From positions 42,991,616-43,055,615 of the forward strand of contig CM055901.1 of NCBI GenBank assembly GCA_029582155.1: DNA of 64,000 nt, written 5' to 3'. Numbering within the stretch: the first letter of the stretch is position 1; every line of letters starts with the position of its first letter. Made by a program: the position numbers and the translations under genes. Shown here piece by piece: positions 12,143 to 24,965 of this stretch. Origin of the DNA: Panopea generosa. Taxonomy: Eukaryota > Mollusca > Bivalvia > Adapedonta > Hiatellidae. The notes under the pieces were generated by a model. It was not told where the DNA came from. It saw only the letters and a list, made by a program, of their open reading frames with translations, and did no database searches.

Positions 12143-13240
12143 CTGATGCGACTCTATACACGTCTATACAATGTACATACTTTGTACTATCTGACATGAT
12201 AATTCAGGCCACGTAAACTAGCTTATATTTGTAACAACTGCTTTTCTTTTGAGTTAGTATATAATGTTTTCTTTCATATTTATCTTATTTATATAACAAA
12301 TGAAAGTTGATGCACCGTGACCGAGTGATCTATCACGCGTTCTCAAGGTCACTTACCTTTAACCACCTCAGTACAAAGACTGCATTTATTAAAGTTCGCA
12401 TAACAACGATGGTTTTACAGTGATCTATTATATATTCAACATCAATATATAACTTGATGACATGTAAATCCTGTTGTATGTCACTCTACCTGTGCCTCAC
12501 CTCCTCTTCCCATTATTTGACAAACGTCCTAGTAATATTTAATAATTGTAAATGTCTAGAAAAAAGTTAATACGATAGTATATTATTACATGAAACATCT
12601 GAAGAATACAACGAGACGTGTAAGCCCAGTCGGTAACGTATCTGACTCTTGAGTTCGGATCCTTACTCGGTCTAAGTATCCGTGATGATTGAATATACGA
12701 CATTTCTCCTCATTGTCGTTTGTTTGATTTCAGTGGAAAAGTTATAGGTTACTTGCGCAGATAGTTGTTCTATAGTACTGGTAAACCTTACAATATCCCA
12801 GGGCAGAAAAGCGTGGCTAAGTAGAATGTATATATGGACATATATCTTTTTTCATTTTGCGGAAACCTATATTTTTACATGAAAAGCCGTTTATGGAGAA
12901 AAAAATATTGTCACGAGGGTTGGAATTCGGATCGCCGGAGCGGCAATCCGCTGGTTTTTGTTTAAACATATTTTATTACATAATTCACATAGCAAACGGG
13001 TTTGGCCACAAGTTCTAGCAACATTAGTTAAAGCCCTCTCCTTTCAATATACAAATAACATTAGAATCAAGATGGCAATTGTAACAATCAATAGGATGTA
13101 AACCAACAATAAAAAAATGAAGAGATAAATAAAAGAAAAAATAATGAAATTTGGTGAGAAAACAGAGAGAAAAGACATAACATGTTTTTAAGTGCTGTCA
13201 TGATATCGTTCTGGTGAAATGAAGGGCTGCTTAAAATTGG
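12143..13240. other. Intergenic stretch
   Basis: No gene recognised. Weak tRNA-like traces occur at about 12310-12370 (A-box-like GACCGAGTGATC) and 12615-12675. Neither has both promoter boxes in good form. Confidence 0.4.
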
Positions 13241-16200
13241 GTATGATGCCGAGGGTCAATTGTTGACAAAACGTTTCGGTTCTTTAATGTATTGTTGTAC
13301 TTGTGTAAATATAAATGTGTTTGTGTCACTGGCATCTGTACTCTTACCAAATAAAAAACACTCGTGTACTTAAGAGATGAAAACGGCGTGTGGAACGAAA
13401 AAGACGAAGTCGTTCATCAGTGTATATAGAACATTGCATAAAGCAGTGTTCGGCGTCTTCATTTTCATTACCACACCCGTCGCATCTTGCATCAAGTATT
13501 AAAGAATTTAAAAATGTATCTAACTTAAGGTGACAACATCCGTTTCTCAAACGAGCGTGGAGAACTGATAAAATTCGACTACCATTTAGATAATACAATG
13601 GTACCGTTTGCGTTTTAAAATACATGTTTTAAAAACCGATAAAGTCTCTGAGTTACGAAAGTACTCGGGAAGTGTATTCCAAACAGATACGCATGATGGT
13701 ATAAACATATTTGCAAATAGTTGTGTTCTTGTGTTAAAAACAACATAATCGGAAGAATTTCGTAAGTTGTTAGGTGTATTTACTCCTTTTGTATCTGGAA
13801 AAAAGAGAATAAATAATCGGGCAGAATTCCGGTTTTAAGTTTATATGTAATAATATATTTTTTTAACTTTTTCTTCTTCCAGATAGCGATAACCATCCGA
13901 TTTAAGTGTATAACTTATTTATAGAAACCGAACGCGTCAAACCAGTAACCACTCTAGCTGCTTCGTGTTGAATTTTAGTTTATCTTTTTATATTGGGAAC
14001 AATTATCAAAAAACAATTGATGCATATTCAAAAACCGGTCGCAGAAATGATATATACTTGGTTTAGAGATTTCCGATTTAGAGTAAATTTGATTTTTCGC
14101 ATCATGCCTTAAATTTTTGAAGCTGATGAAACAATATTATTTATGTGTTGATGCCATTTTTCCATCATGACTAAAAGTAACACCTAAATATGTATGATGT
14201 TCTACAAAATTAACTAAAACATTTTCAGACAATAAATTCGGATTTTAAACATTTCTATTTAGAGTAAAAAGTATAGCTTCAGTCTTATGGGGATTAAAAT
14301 TCACTAACCATTGTTATGCCCACTTTGATATAACGATTAGATCACTATTTATTTTACCTTCTAAATAATATGTTAAATTTGAAGATGCAAAAGCAAGAGA
14401 TGTATCATCTGCAAATATTCGTGTAATACTTAACAAATTTTCAGCTATATCATTGCTGTAAATTAAAAAGAATAAAAGACCCAATACGAAACCTTGGGGA
14501 ACTCCGGCAGTTGTTTCTTTTATTTCTGAAAAACTATTACCTATAAATACTCTTTGTTCACGTTTGTGTAAATAACTGTCGATCCAATTAAGAAAGACTA
14601 CCATTTATACCAATTTGCTTTAATTTGAACAAAAGACCTTTTAACCATACGCGATCAAATGCTTTCGGTACATCACAGAATACCATAGTGAAGTTGATGA
14701 TATATATCTAAAAGTTGGTAAACAGTGGAATTTCCTTTAAGAAATCCAGATTGTAACTTATAAATGAAGCTTTTATCACAAGGAAATTATGTATATGTTT
14801 GTACACAATTCTTTCCATAAACTTGCCAATACAGCTTAAGAGTGAAATTGGCCGATAATTAGACGCCAGGTTTGTTTTACCTTTTTTAAAAAGTGGCATT
14901 ACTAGGGCTGATTTTCACAAATCTGGAAATTCACATTTAATTAATGATCTATTAAATAACAATACTAGAGGTTTAGAAATACTAAATTTTGTATACTTCA
15001 AAACTGGGTGACTTATTTTATCATTCCCAACAGATTTGTTTGGGTCAAGTATGCCAATTATATCTTCTATTTCAGACTTTGTTATAATAATATTAGAAAG
15101 AATATTATTAGTTTTCAAGTTTTCGTTTGGAAATGTAATATCAGTTTCATTACTGATTGTTGAAATAGAAATGAAATAGTCATTCAAACAATTTGCATTT
15201 TCTCCGTCATTATAGAAGTTGGTTTCCTCCCCAGCGCCTGAGGTTCTTTTTAAAGGGAATATGGTTTCAGTATTTTTTGTTTTCCTTAATAGTCTGTTTA
15301 AGAAGTTTCCAGTAAAGTTTTTGATTTGTATTTCTGCTGTCTGAGACTAAAATTTCAATATCGTTAAAGTACTGTTCTTTGGTATGCGTTTTCAATTTAT
15401 TTACTTCCTTTCTTAACTGTTTGTATTTAGTCCAATCGTCTGTTCTTTGCGTTCGTACTGCTTTTGTCCTTTGTCTGTCTCGTAGTCTAGGTGTCCGTCT
15501 TATTTTTTAGAGTCGTACCATGGTTTGTCAGTCATGGTTATATCTTTGGAGGGAATACATTTTTGCATAAAACCTAAACTTGTTTCTGAAAAACGTTTAC
15601 ACGCTGTGTTTATGGCAATGTAGGAAATAAACTTCCAATCAAAGTTATGTATCATGTCATTCAGTTTGTCATAATCACGTCTTTTATAAAACCAATTTTT
15701 TCTAGTTAAATCAGTGTAAACAGGGAAAAATGTGATATAAACTTATGGTCACTTATTGTGTTCGGAATATCTAAAGTTCCAGAATTTAGAGGTTTATATG
15801 TATCTGATATAAGTATTGGATCTATCAGAGTTGATGTAGTTTCAGTTACTCTGGTTTGGTCTGTAATTGCATTTGTCAGATTGTTAATAAGTATAGTATT
15901 TCTAAGATGATTTTTGTTAGTATTTAATTGGTCCTCGTTAATATCTATTCTAAACTATATTTTTTGACAAATCAAGAGCGTTTTCAATACATGTGTTAAA
16001 ATTATTCCAAAATACTACAGCCGTGCTCGGGGAATGGTATACACAGCACATAAAAAATCGGTCCCGTTTTGTGCTTGACTTCAGCCCAATAGAATCAATT
16101 AACGGACATTCTAATATTCTGTTTGAAATGAGATGATTTGAAACATAGATTAAAATACCACTATAATGAGCTGTGTTGTCTTTACGAAATGGGTCTAAGA

Positions 16201-16411
16201 AACCATCTAAATTAATATCTTTATTTTCAATTTCATCAGTAAAGTGAGTTTCAGTAAAACAAAGTCTATACAAATCCATAAAATTATTTTTCATGTAATT
16301 AAACTTGTTTCGGATACTTCGGATATTAATATGTAGAATAGAAATACAGTGTGTGATTTTATTTTCTAATAAAGGACCTGGATTCGCGGCAATATCCCCA
16401 GGCAAGAGCAC
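13240..16411 (-). mobile_element. LINE (CR1/Jockey-like), nearly complete ORF2, decayed
   Basis: Minus-strand non-LTR retrotransposon, read from 16411 down. A 2A-like motif (separate entry) is followed by an APE endonuclease fragment (INIRSIRNK, TETHFTDE, GILIYVS, CVYHSPS; 16360-15950). RT blocks follow: NKSVGNDKISHPVLK (about 15050), NYRPISLLS and FMERIVY (about 14850), VPQGFVLG (about 14490) and the catalytic FADD (about 14410). The C-terminal LHARLRNGC...CDGCGNENEDAEHCF (13565-13440) is the Cys/His knuckle typical of CR1/Jockey-like ORF2 ends. The frame changes at several points and stops are present, so it is inactive. The AT-rich region beyond 13240 shows no poly-A tail or target duplication that I can define. 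Confidence 0.88.
16373..16411 (-). other. 2A-like peptide motif before the LINE endonuclease
   Basis: The 13 codons at the start of the endonuclease frame read VLLPGDIAANPGP. Virus-like 2A sequences, which make the ribosome skip one peptide bond, have the pattern DxExNPGP and are known at this position in some APE-type LINEs of invertebrates. Here the usual Glu is Ala. An in-frame stop lies just upstream, so the upstream coding part is lost or in another frame. The residue pattern is seen directly; 2A activity is inferred and doubtful for this copy. Confidence 0.55.
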
Positions 16412-18787
16412 TTATAACATAATAACGATTAGTAATGTTTAAGACACTGTCCAACAAACAAACATACGTAACATGAAACACTTGAACGGCATTATGATTA
16501 AGTAACTTAAAAAACCACATCAAGAAATACAAGTACAAAGAAATGTTTTTAAATATACATGACATTGACATTGAATGTATTTTGTTATAGAAGTTTCCTA
16601 TGATCACTCTCCAAGCGTTTATATCACTACCCATTAGGTAAAATTACAGGAAATACAAATGAGAGCAACCATCTGGAACTAAAACACAAAATCGACATTC
16701 GCTCAAATAGCATCCCTTCAGCACAGAAAGAAAAAGACAATAAAAAGAAACAAGATGGTAAATTACAGTAATTTCAAATGGAATTGAGATATTCTTAAAA
16801 ACAAAAACTAAAAAATTGATACTTGTGATAAGCAGCATGAAATTCATTTTATCGTTCGTTTCGGAGCAGACTGTTCAAAACATCATTTTTATAATATAGT
16901 GTGTAAAATTTAAGAACAATATAAAAATATTTAAGGAGGAACTTTTCAATGACCATTAGCGTATTATTAACTTCACAGTACATTTTAACAATATTTTCGA
17001 TTGTTTGTGCACATATAACACATATGTACGCACAAAAGCATGCACACACATACATGTACAATCCGCTGCTATAACCACTGCTCTTTGTAGCAATATAACA
17101 AGAATGGCGGTATAAAACTAAGTTTTTGACAATAAACAACATTATTTTGCACAATATATAATCCTGATGGTCACATTTTATGCTAAATATTACAGTTATA
17201 CCAGTTAGTTATTAAATCAAAATGGTAGAACTTACTCGATATGCCATGTTAAAAGCAAAAAAAAAGTTAATTTTCCATGAGTGCAGAACAATATAGTATT
17301 TCTTTGTTTCACTAACAGCGATGAACACGCTTTCTTTTGCATAATGTACTATTACTGCATTCAAATGTTACTTTTGTTTGTTTATGTCATTACGCCTGTA
17401 TTTAACAGTGTTTCTGTTACTTAACAGCGGATAACTCACATACTTATCGTGTCTGGGAATGAGCTTAGCAGGACCGGCTTATATGTTAAATAAATGAACA
17501 TGCATAGGAAGTGACAAATGTGGTAACCGTCTTCAAACAGACTGTGGCAAAACTGCGTCTAAAGCTGGTGATTGGAAACATTTAATATCTCTCCAATTTC
17601 TCTTTGAAATGAAAAGTAATGCCACATATTTATCTGCTTAATTTATTACATCCGTTTGCTTCGGGCATGAATTACTATCAAGTAACATCATGACCTTTGC
17701 TCCAATAATATATCTCATTTACCGAGGAAATAAAACAAAATATTATTTGACACACCTTACTTTGGGTTATTTTGTTAAACTACAGCTTAATCCTAATAAA
17801 TTTATTTATGCTTTCACAAATAGAGATATATAACATATATTTACAACCGAAACAGTTGATGCACATAAGCTTATAGTCTTTAAAGATGTTATATATTAGG
17901 TTGGAAGTTATACAATCGAAGAATGGCTGCCATTGGGAAAAGTCAAGAAAAAATTACTCATAGAATTTTTGTTATCTGCTAATGATATTACTTTCTCAAC
18001 CAGCTATATACTATATTTGTATTAACACAAACATGTACTTTGTTATACATGTAGTTTATATTGTAAACTTATAACTTTTAATGGGGTTGGCCGAATCTAA
18101 GCTGGAAGGAAGAACTTGTGGCCTAATATTTGAAATGAAATATATGTGAACTAAAAGCCAACAAAATGATGGCTTTCAGAACTCATATTCATAGCATTAA
18201 AACAACAAAGATGATGTAATACACTTTAGGTAACAGCATGTACTTGCCGCTGTCGACCACCAATGGGAAGTGGTGCTTCACATATCATAAGGTACCAGAA
18301 CTGATCATTAAGTTCGTTAGTCTGTGGAACATTTACGTAGATGAAGGGAATATATATCGTTCGCTGATCGGCGATCGTTGCCTCGTTTACAAATTTACAC
18401 CACCTTATCCTTAGTTGTGGTTGCATAATAAACATGGATAAATGGGAGTTTTAAAAATATATTGTTTATATAAATACATTCAAGCTATTCCAGAAGAATA
18501 AGTTGTTAAGTGATTACCATGTGACAAACATAATTTCTTAAAAGGAATGTATATAAATTCACATTTTATTTCAATTTTGAGGCTCAACAGTAGTGAAATA
18601 TAATTGTTCTTTTAGATGAAGTTTACCGAAATTTTGAATTAAATCCAGTATTTCGTTGGCGGCCAAATGACATTTACATTTAAATAAGATTCACGTTCGT
18701 TCTAAACACAAATTGTAAAAATATAGTTTATTTATTCTTTAATTTCTGTTTATGATAAAGCCTTATTTATAGCATGATTTAAGTGTC
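16412..18787. other. Gene-free AT-rich region
   Basis: No supported gene. The longest frames (about 16359-16634, 16849-17154 and 18226-18435, minus strand) have no recognised motif and no coherent splice partners. The first may include the degenerate 5' part of the adjoining LINE. Confidence 0.4.
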
Positions 18788-20621
18788 TTATTTGAGTGAA
18801 ATTGCAGTTTCTAAAGCATTTCGTAATGCCACCACATCAATACAGTTCATATACAAGTTTCCTTCGCCAAAGTCACATTTCCTTCCTACTTCTATATGCA
18901 TTTGATTCCGCTTAACTGTAAATCTCCTGACTGCTGAAAGTTTACATGTGAACGTCACACCACCATGCTTCAATGCCACGAAATCACCGTGTACTTCGAA
19001 TGAACAGTCTCTTCCTCGTATACCTATTTTACGCGCCAGATCGGTATCATTCACCTCAACTGGAAATACGTGATGGTCTAAATAACAACAGAGAACAACA
19101 TTTATTGATTTATATAAAAGCATGACGTGCTAACAATTTAGAAACATTATTTTATTTATATCTGTCACTTATGAATTTAATACGATATAGTATGAGTCTA
19201 ACATCAATGAACAGTGTTTTACGACATTTTCAACACATTTCAGGTTATATATGGCATATCCAGTTTTATTGATGGAGGAATACCTCCGAATCAATCTGAG
19301 TAAAACCACCGTCCTTACGCAAGTAACTGGCAATTTTTCCCACATAATGTTTTTGGAGCGACCGGGATTCGAACTTACAACATTAGTGGCAAATTATCTT
19401 GAGACGGTGTTATAGACCACTTGGCCTCGGAAGACCCGAGTTATTAATGAAACAATAAGTATTTATGAGTCTAATGATAACACGAAAAGAAAGAAATGTA
19501 TATGATCGACAATTTGACCAGAAATATCACTTTATGGATCATTTAGTTATGTGTTATTCGAAGAAAAACAAAATGTTTGATTGGTAATAAGGGTTCGGCC
19601 TGGCCAAGCTGTCAGAGACTCTGTCAACTATTGACTATTTATGTCTCATAGCTGAGGTCTCGGGTTCAATCCCAGAAAGTTTACCAGTTGCATGTAGAAA
19701 GACAGCGGTTCTACTGTCATATGGTCATAGCATAAAAATTGGAAATAGTGGAATAGTCGCATAATCGCAGTTATTATTAATCCTGTTTCTTCTTCTTTGA
19801 AAAAGCATTTTCTCACATGTTTTGTGTATATATAAAATAAAATTGATGCTTGGAAATAAGAGAACGGATACATGTTTTCTGACGTCTACTAACACTTTGT
19901 CAACATAGTACACACTGAACAGAAAAATATTCTTTTATTTGCCACATGACCCTTACTCTTCTCCTACTATTTTGGTAGCGATAAACAATAAAATGTAAGT
20001 TTCACTTCTTTCATATGGGTTCGCCAATAAATGAAATGCATTTAAATGTTTTACTATTTACAATAAAATAAACAAAAAGCAATGGTGGGCTTCCATCTAT
20101 ATTGACTGTTATATGTTGAAAATGGCGTTTGACCTTTTTTAAACAGAATAAAAAAGATTAGTACTTTTCATTGTACTAAGCATTGATCTTTACAAATAAT
20201 GAGTGTAACGATTAAAATAATTCAATGAAAACTACATATTCTATATTCATTCTTCTCTGCTAACTGCTTTAATGTCGTTACCTCGTTTTCCAGAATCCTG
20301 TTTCGGTGGCTGCGTGTTGATCGCAATTAAATGGTCTTCATCGTCAACGTCTTCTTGTTCATCTAGAAAGTTTTCTTTACGACAGCTGACACTTGCGTAA
20401 GTATTAACAGCATGACCTTCGTGCTCGTCGATAGTGGGAATCACATGTTCTACTTCGCAATCAATGTAATTTCGAAGTGACTGAATTTCGTGGTCCTTAA
20501 AAGCACGGAACTTACTGTGGTCAAGCTTGCATTGACTGCAATATATTTCCACACATACTTTGCACCTGTACTTCGCTTTTCTTATTTTATTCCGAATCAT
20601 ACACGGTTCGCAATTCACCAT
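18788..20621 (-). CDS. B-box zinc finger / IRS-type PTB domain protein, two exons
   Basis: Coding exons are 20621-20282 and 19077-18788. The donor is CGAG|GTAACG at 20281 and the acceptor TTATTTAG at 19078. Both borders are phase 1, and the joined frame gives 209 residues ending in a stop at 18788-18790. Residues 4-44 fit a B-box type 1 zinc finger: C4-C7, C20-C23, C28-C31, H35 and H44. An acidic linker follows (about residues 65-105). Residues 115-207 resemble an IRS-type PTB fold, with a GIRG turn, the core SAVRRF, then IEVGR, GEGNLYM and a terminal helix ending AISLK. B-box proteins often act as scaffolds or ubiquitin-ligase modules; IRS-type PTB domains bind NPxY peptides. No RING is visible, so ligase activity is not supported. 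The start at 20621 follows a possible acceptor (CATGCAG) in the 5' UTR. A SINE lies in the intron. Domain calls are by motif only. Confidence 0.72.
19235..19442 (-). repeat. tRNA-headed SINE, family B, copy 1
   Basis: On the minus strand it starts with a tRNA Leu/Ser-like head: A box GGCCAAGTGGTCTATAACAC and B box AAGTTCGAATCCCGG. It ends in a body shared with copies near 40.7 kb and 60.7 kb, whose plus-strand form includes ATGGCATATCCAG and GCAAGTAACTGGCAA. It sits in the intron of the B-box/PTB gene. Confidence 0.7.
19586..19672 (+). repeat. tRNA-like sequence with long variable arm
   Basis: GCCTGGCCAAGCTGTCAGAG serves as an A box and TCGGGTTCAATCCCAG as a T arm/B box. The spacing suits a Leu/Ser-type tRNA ancestor. 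The acceptor stem is not convincing, so a SINE head or pseudogene is likely. Confidence 0.5.
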
Positions 20622-20895
20622 TTCTACTCCTGCATGTGTATTTCTTGTTATCTTGAATTATATATTTATCTTATCAAGGAAGTAACCGTTGTTGTCCACT
20701 TGAATGGGAAATCTATATGTCTTTATCAATAGCAGGCGCGTAGCTACATGTATCTTTACTCGAAAAAGTCTGGGTCCATGCTTTTTTTGTATTTCCGATT
20801 TCACTAACAAACCACATGTATTACCGGTAGGGGGGAATTTGTCATAAGGAAAATTGGTTTGTTAGATAAAACAAATTATGTTGTAGTTGGTGTAT
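20622..20895. promoter_or_regulatory. Upstream region of the B-box/PTB gene
   Basis: Sequence just 5' of the minus-strand gene. It contains a possible 3' splice site close to the start codon, suggesting that a non-coding first exon lies further upstream. No TATA box or initiator can be assigned with confidence. Confidence 0.25.
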
Positions 20896-20896
20896 G

Positions 20897-21186
20897 GTGT
20901 TTAACGTCGTTTTCAATAATGTTTCAGTAATATCGCGACGGTGTTTACTTGTGACAGTATTCTGAGCGCTGCCACATTGAAGTATCATTCCGCAGACACA
21001 TGGTATAATGCCCCATCAAGTCACATTATACTAACAACGGCCCCGATGATACCTAGAACTATCTTCTAAATACTGAGAGCCAAGCGAGAATGTTTATTGT
21101 ACCATTTTTAAGCATTTTGTGAAGCGAACCCACGACCTTCCCCATGCGAGGAGGACGCTTTACCTATTGACCACTGCTGCGGTAAA
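20897..21186 (-). repeat. tRNA-headed SINE, family A, copy 1
   Basis: About 290 bases matching a second copy at 62.6-62.9 kb along its whole length. Shared plus-strand landmarks are CGACGGTGT, GACAGTATTCTGAGCGCTG, CCTAGAACTAT and the reverse complement of a tRNA head at about 21120-21186. Its distal end resembles the tRNA head seen more clearly in the other copy. Confidence 0.75.
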
Positions 21187-24100
21187 ACAAATCAAAAGTG
21201 TGCTTTAGTACATTCACTATTATGTGCAGAAAAGTGTATTAAAAATGTATCAGAGGCCACATTTTTCTTTTTAGGATTCAAAACATTTTCTGTTTGGGTG
21301 TCCCTGGACCACACTCTCGCTTCTGGCTTTGTCGTTCAATCAGCTTAAATCATTTTCCAAAAGATGAATTGTCGGTGTTCGAGTTATTACAAGAATGCCT
21401 ATCTGCACTATAGTGTGAACAGACATTCTTTATTCATTTTTGACGTGTTGTTAACGTCATAACATTGTGCTTATATTCGAACGGTTGGCAGCTATTCGTG
21501 ATATGTCGGAATATTATTAAAATCCTGTTAATTATGAACGTATATCTATTTGGTAACAATTAAAGACGGCGTTTCTTTTTTCGGAACTTCATATTGAAAA
21601 GTTTTATGTTTCCTATCTCTCTATTTGTGCCATTGTTTTAGAAAGTGATTATAGAAAAGTGAATTCCTATAAAAAATGTCCTATCCGATTCAGTCTAAAT
21701 TAACATAATACTCCTCTGCAAACCAATGTATAAGAGAAAACTGATAAGGGTGTGTGTGTGTGTTTTCTGTTTGTGCGACGAATGAAAACATTTGAATTAG
21801 AAATATGCCATAGATTTGGGTTTTCAACTGTCATTTGGACATAAGCATTACAATAGGAAATGTAATCGTGATGCAAGATGTTAACTCTTAAACGTAACGA
21901 AAAAATACTATTACTGTCATTGTCAGTGGTGACAACAGCTTATAATATGTAGAAGGAAGAAATTGTTGCCCAATATTTGAACTGCCTTCATGCCTTGGAT
22001 AAAAAGCCACTTTGACGCTTTAAGAAGTCCTTTAAGTTTGAAATATCATAGTTGTTTTCAAATAAATCAATAAACTGCTTATTTGAAGTGTAATCAGATG
22101 TTATACTGTCCTGTGTTTTATCTTTGCTTCAAGTGACGCTACCAGATTTTATCAGGATTTATTTTTAAATAAACGATATTTTACCGTTTAATTTATTACA
22201 TATCAATGCTCAATGTCAACAAGATAATGTCTATCTCTTCCGCTGTAAATAAATATACGTTAAAATGTTTAAACTTGTTTTCGATGGTAAGAATGTTTCT
22301 ACTCAAAAACGTACACAATAAAATGATACGTTGACTAATTAGCCAGTGAAGTGATACCACTAAGTGTGTTGTGTGTGTGGGTGTGTGTGTGTGTGTGTGT
22401 GTGTTAGGGGGGGGGGGGGGGGGGTAATAATTGCTTTAAAATACACCCGTCTGGCAAAATCCAATTAAAGCCAATTTATTACAATAATCTTCTCGTTTGC
22501 AGCAAGAAATATTAACATCTATGGACCATATTCCAAATCAATTAATGTATTTGCTTTTATTTTTCAGCCAAAATTGACATATCGCTACTGAAAAGTGAAA
22601 TAATCTGTAAGGAAATATTAAGGAATATTGATTCTTGGTAGTGTTTATTTATTATATAAACCATCAGTGGGAATATTATATTCATGGTTTTATTCGATAA
22701 ACACAACATGGTTCACAAATAGACGTGATAAAACAATGAGAAACATACAGGATTTGACAATCATTTTATCAACACATCACCGTTTTATAGACGTTTAAAT
22801 TATTGCAGTCGTATAACATTGTTAATTGATAGGGTTGATCGGAATTGTTAATTCATCGGCGAAAGTTATTATACAAATGTGAACATGGTACCTAATTGTA
22901 CATATACTGAACAGAACAGCTAACGCGCCACTTTTGTCATTCTAATATCTTCGTTAAAATAATGAGTACCGTTATCAAGAATTGTTCTCTCTTTTTCAAT
23001 TCCAAATTTCAAGGAATTTGCTTTGATACTCATTGAGAATATACATAAACGGTCATGTACATAACATGTCATGTGGCGGGTTAGCTGTTCCGTTCAAAAT
23101 ATGTTTGTTTTTTAAACGTACATTTTGATATTACGTGTATCACTAGATTTGTAGAAGAATAAAATATTTAAAACATTCATACATATCATGTTTAATGTAG
23201 TGTAATCATGAATGTTATGAAACACACTTTTGAGCACATTTCAAACTATTCAAGTACCATGTCTTTCAGATTCATGGCCGTTTGTTATGGTATCAACTTC
23301 TCATAAAGTTTCACTTATATGATATAAAACTCATGAGAATTAACGATTTCAAGTGGAAGTATCATGCAAAGTGCCAGCCAATGCATTTATGACGGTCTAA
23401 AGGTTTAGCGACATCAACTCCTCTTTAATAAAAATACCTATGTAGGGTTTATTTTCTGTGCATGAGTATTGTTCAATGTATTTGAAGTTATATACGCTGT
23501 ATTTTTATGAAGGATTATACGATTATAAGTAGTAATTGTGGATATACGCATAATGGCATTATGTTTGTTGCGACTTGCTGATTCCTACTGGTCAGATTTG
23601 GTCTATAGCTCTTTCTTAATATCGGTCGTTGGATTTATGTGATATCACTTCCATCTACAATGTACATCCATATGAGACTAGGCTTCAAAGACAATACCGT
23701 TATGAAGATGCAAGTGTATTATTACTACCACATTCCTTTCTCTCATCATGACATTTTCGTACGCTTGGTGTGTTGATTATTCCTGCAGGTTTGCTTAAGT
23801 ATTTTGCAACATTTTGTCTTCGCAAACACAAGAACTTTGCTAATGCAAATGCTAACTGACAGCCGTGAAAAGAACCAAACGCAAAGATAATGTGCATAGT
23901 TTGTGCTCGCAGAAAATACTGTATCGGAATTCCTTATATCATGGATTCTCTACCAAACTGTGTTCTACTGCCAAAATATTTATAAATCCACTCTCCTGTT
24001 GTTCGCAAAACATTTTGTACATGAGATAAAGTTAAAAGGATAGAGCATTTTACATGGCTTGATAGGAACGTCAGTATGAGAACAAATGCATAAATCCACT

Positions 24101-24780
24101 CAATACTTTATAATTATAACACTCAAATTAGAATATGGTCAGCTACCTTACATTCCAGGACCGAAAAGTCCTAAATTATATCAAAGTACTATACTACTAC
24201 ACTCAAATGAAAATGTCCAAAGAGTGGGAATAACAGTATCACATTTTACCTTTTGTTGCGTACCCCAATCTTCAGCATGAAGATGAAATCTTAACTATAC
24301 CAAGTTAACTTAACAAATAATAAAGTGAATTTAATAAGTCAATGATAAGTCAAATGATGTTTTTGCCGCAAACATAATATATTTACATTTTATTGTGATT
24401 TCTTAACCAATTTGATGCTTTCATCCAACCAGAAATACACTTACTATCAAATTATTTCCTGAACATCCCTATCCTTTTCCATCCGAGTCGTGGTGTCAAT
24501 GGTGGTGGCTGACCACACTGGGAATACTCGAGCTATTCAAGTCAAGTCCTTGTTTCAACTATGTATGAAATACTTCATACAAGAAACACATAACGAAGAA
24601 GTCATATTATCAGGATCAAATAATGAATGGTATTGTGATTCAGATAAAGGTGTTTTGCTATAACTTTGATATTTTAAAATTAAACAAAATCGCTTTTCAA
24701 TGTTACTTTGTAATAGCTATGCTTAATCTCATAACAAAGTAATACCTGCTTGTACTTACATTTCGAATGTTAACAGTCAA
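21187..24780. other. Gene-free AT-rich region
   Basis: About 3.6 kb with no recognised gene. It contains the TG/poly-G simple repeat listed separately. A 65-codon minus-strand frame at 23700-23897 shows no motif or splice partner and is not called. Confidence 0.4.
22363..22424. repeat. (TG)n microsatellite followed by an 18-base poly-G run
   Basis: GTGTGT repeats run into TTA and then 18 consecutive G (22407-22424). Runs of this length are error-prone in sequencing, so the exact length is uncertain. The run could form a G-quadruplex. Confidence 0.95.
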
Positions 24781-24965
24781 TTAGGGTTGTCGTTCAGTGG
24801 ATAATGTATAGTGTTGGTAGCTCACGCTAAAATTTGCAGATTGGATCCCAGATTCGACCCAATGATCTCTCAAAAGCAGCAGTCTAATTCGGCCAAGGAA
24901 AGTGGACACAAGAGTGATTTATATAAACTTTGAGATTACTTCGCAATTAGGCTAAAATAAATTAT
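24781..24965 (+). repeat. tRNA-headed SINE, family C, copy 1
   Basis: The head has an A-box-like CGTTCAGTGGATAATG and a B box GATTCGACCC. The body has GGAAAGTGGACACAAGAGTG then GATTACTTCGCAATTAGG. The same order of blocks occurs at 29.26-29.43 kb, and the body alone at 55.57-55.66 kb. Confidence 0.7.

Noticed and set aside
18226-18435. 69-codon minus-strand frame beyond the stop of the B-box/PTB gene
   Set aside because: Reads like a plausible peptide (RWCKFVNEATIADQRT) but lies after the gene's stop and has no matching splice partner that I can find.
23700-23897. 65-codon minus-strand frame
   Set aside because: No motif, no splice context, isolated in AT-rich DNA.
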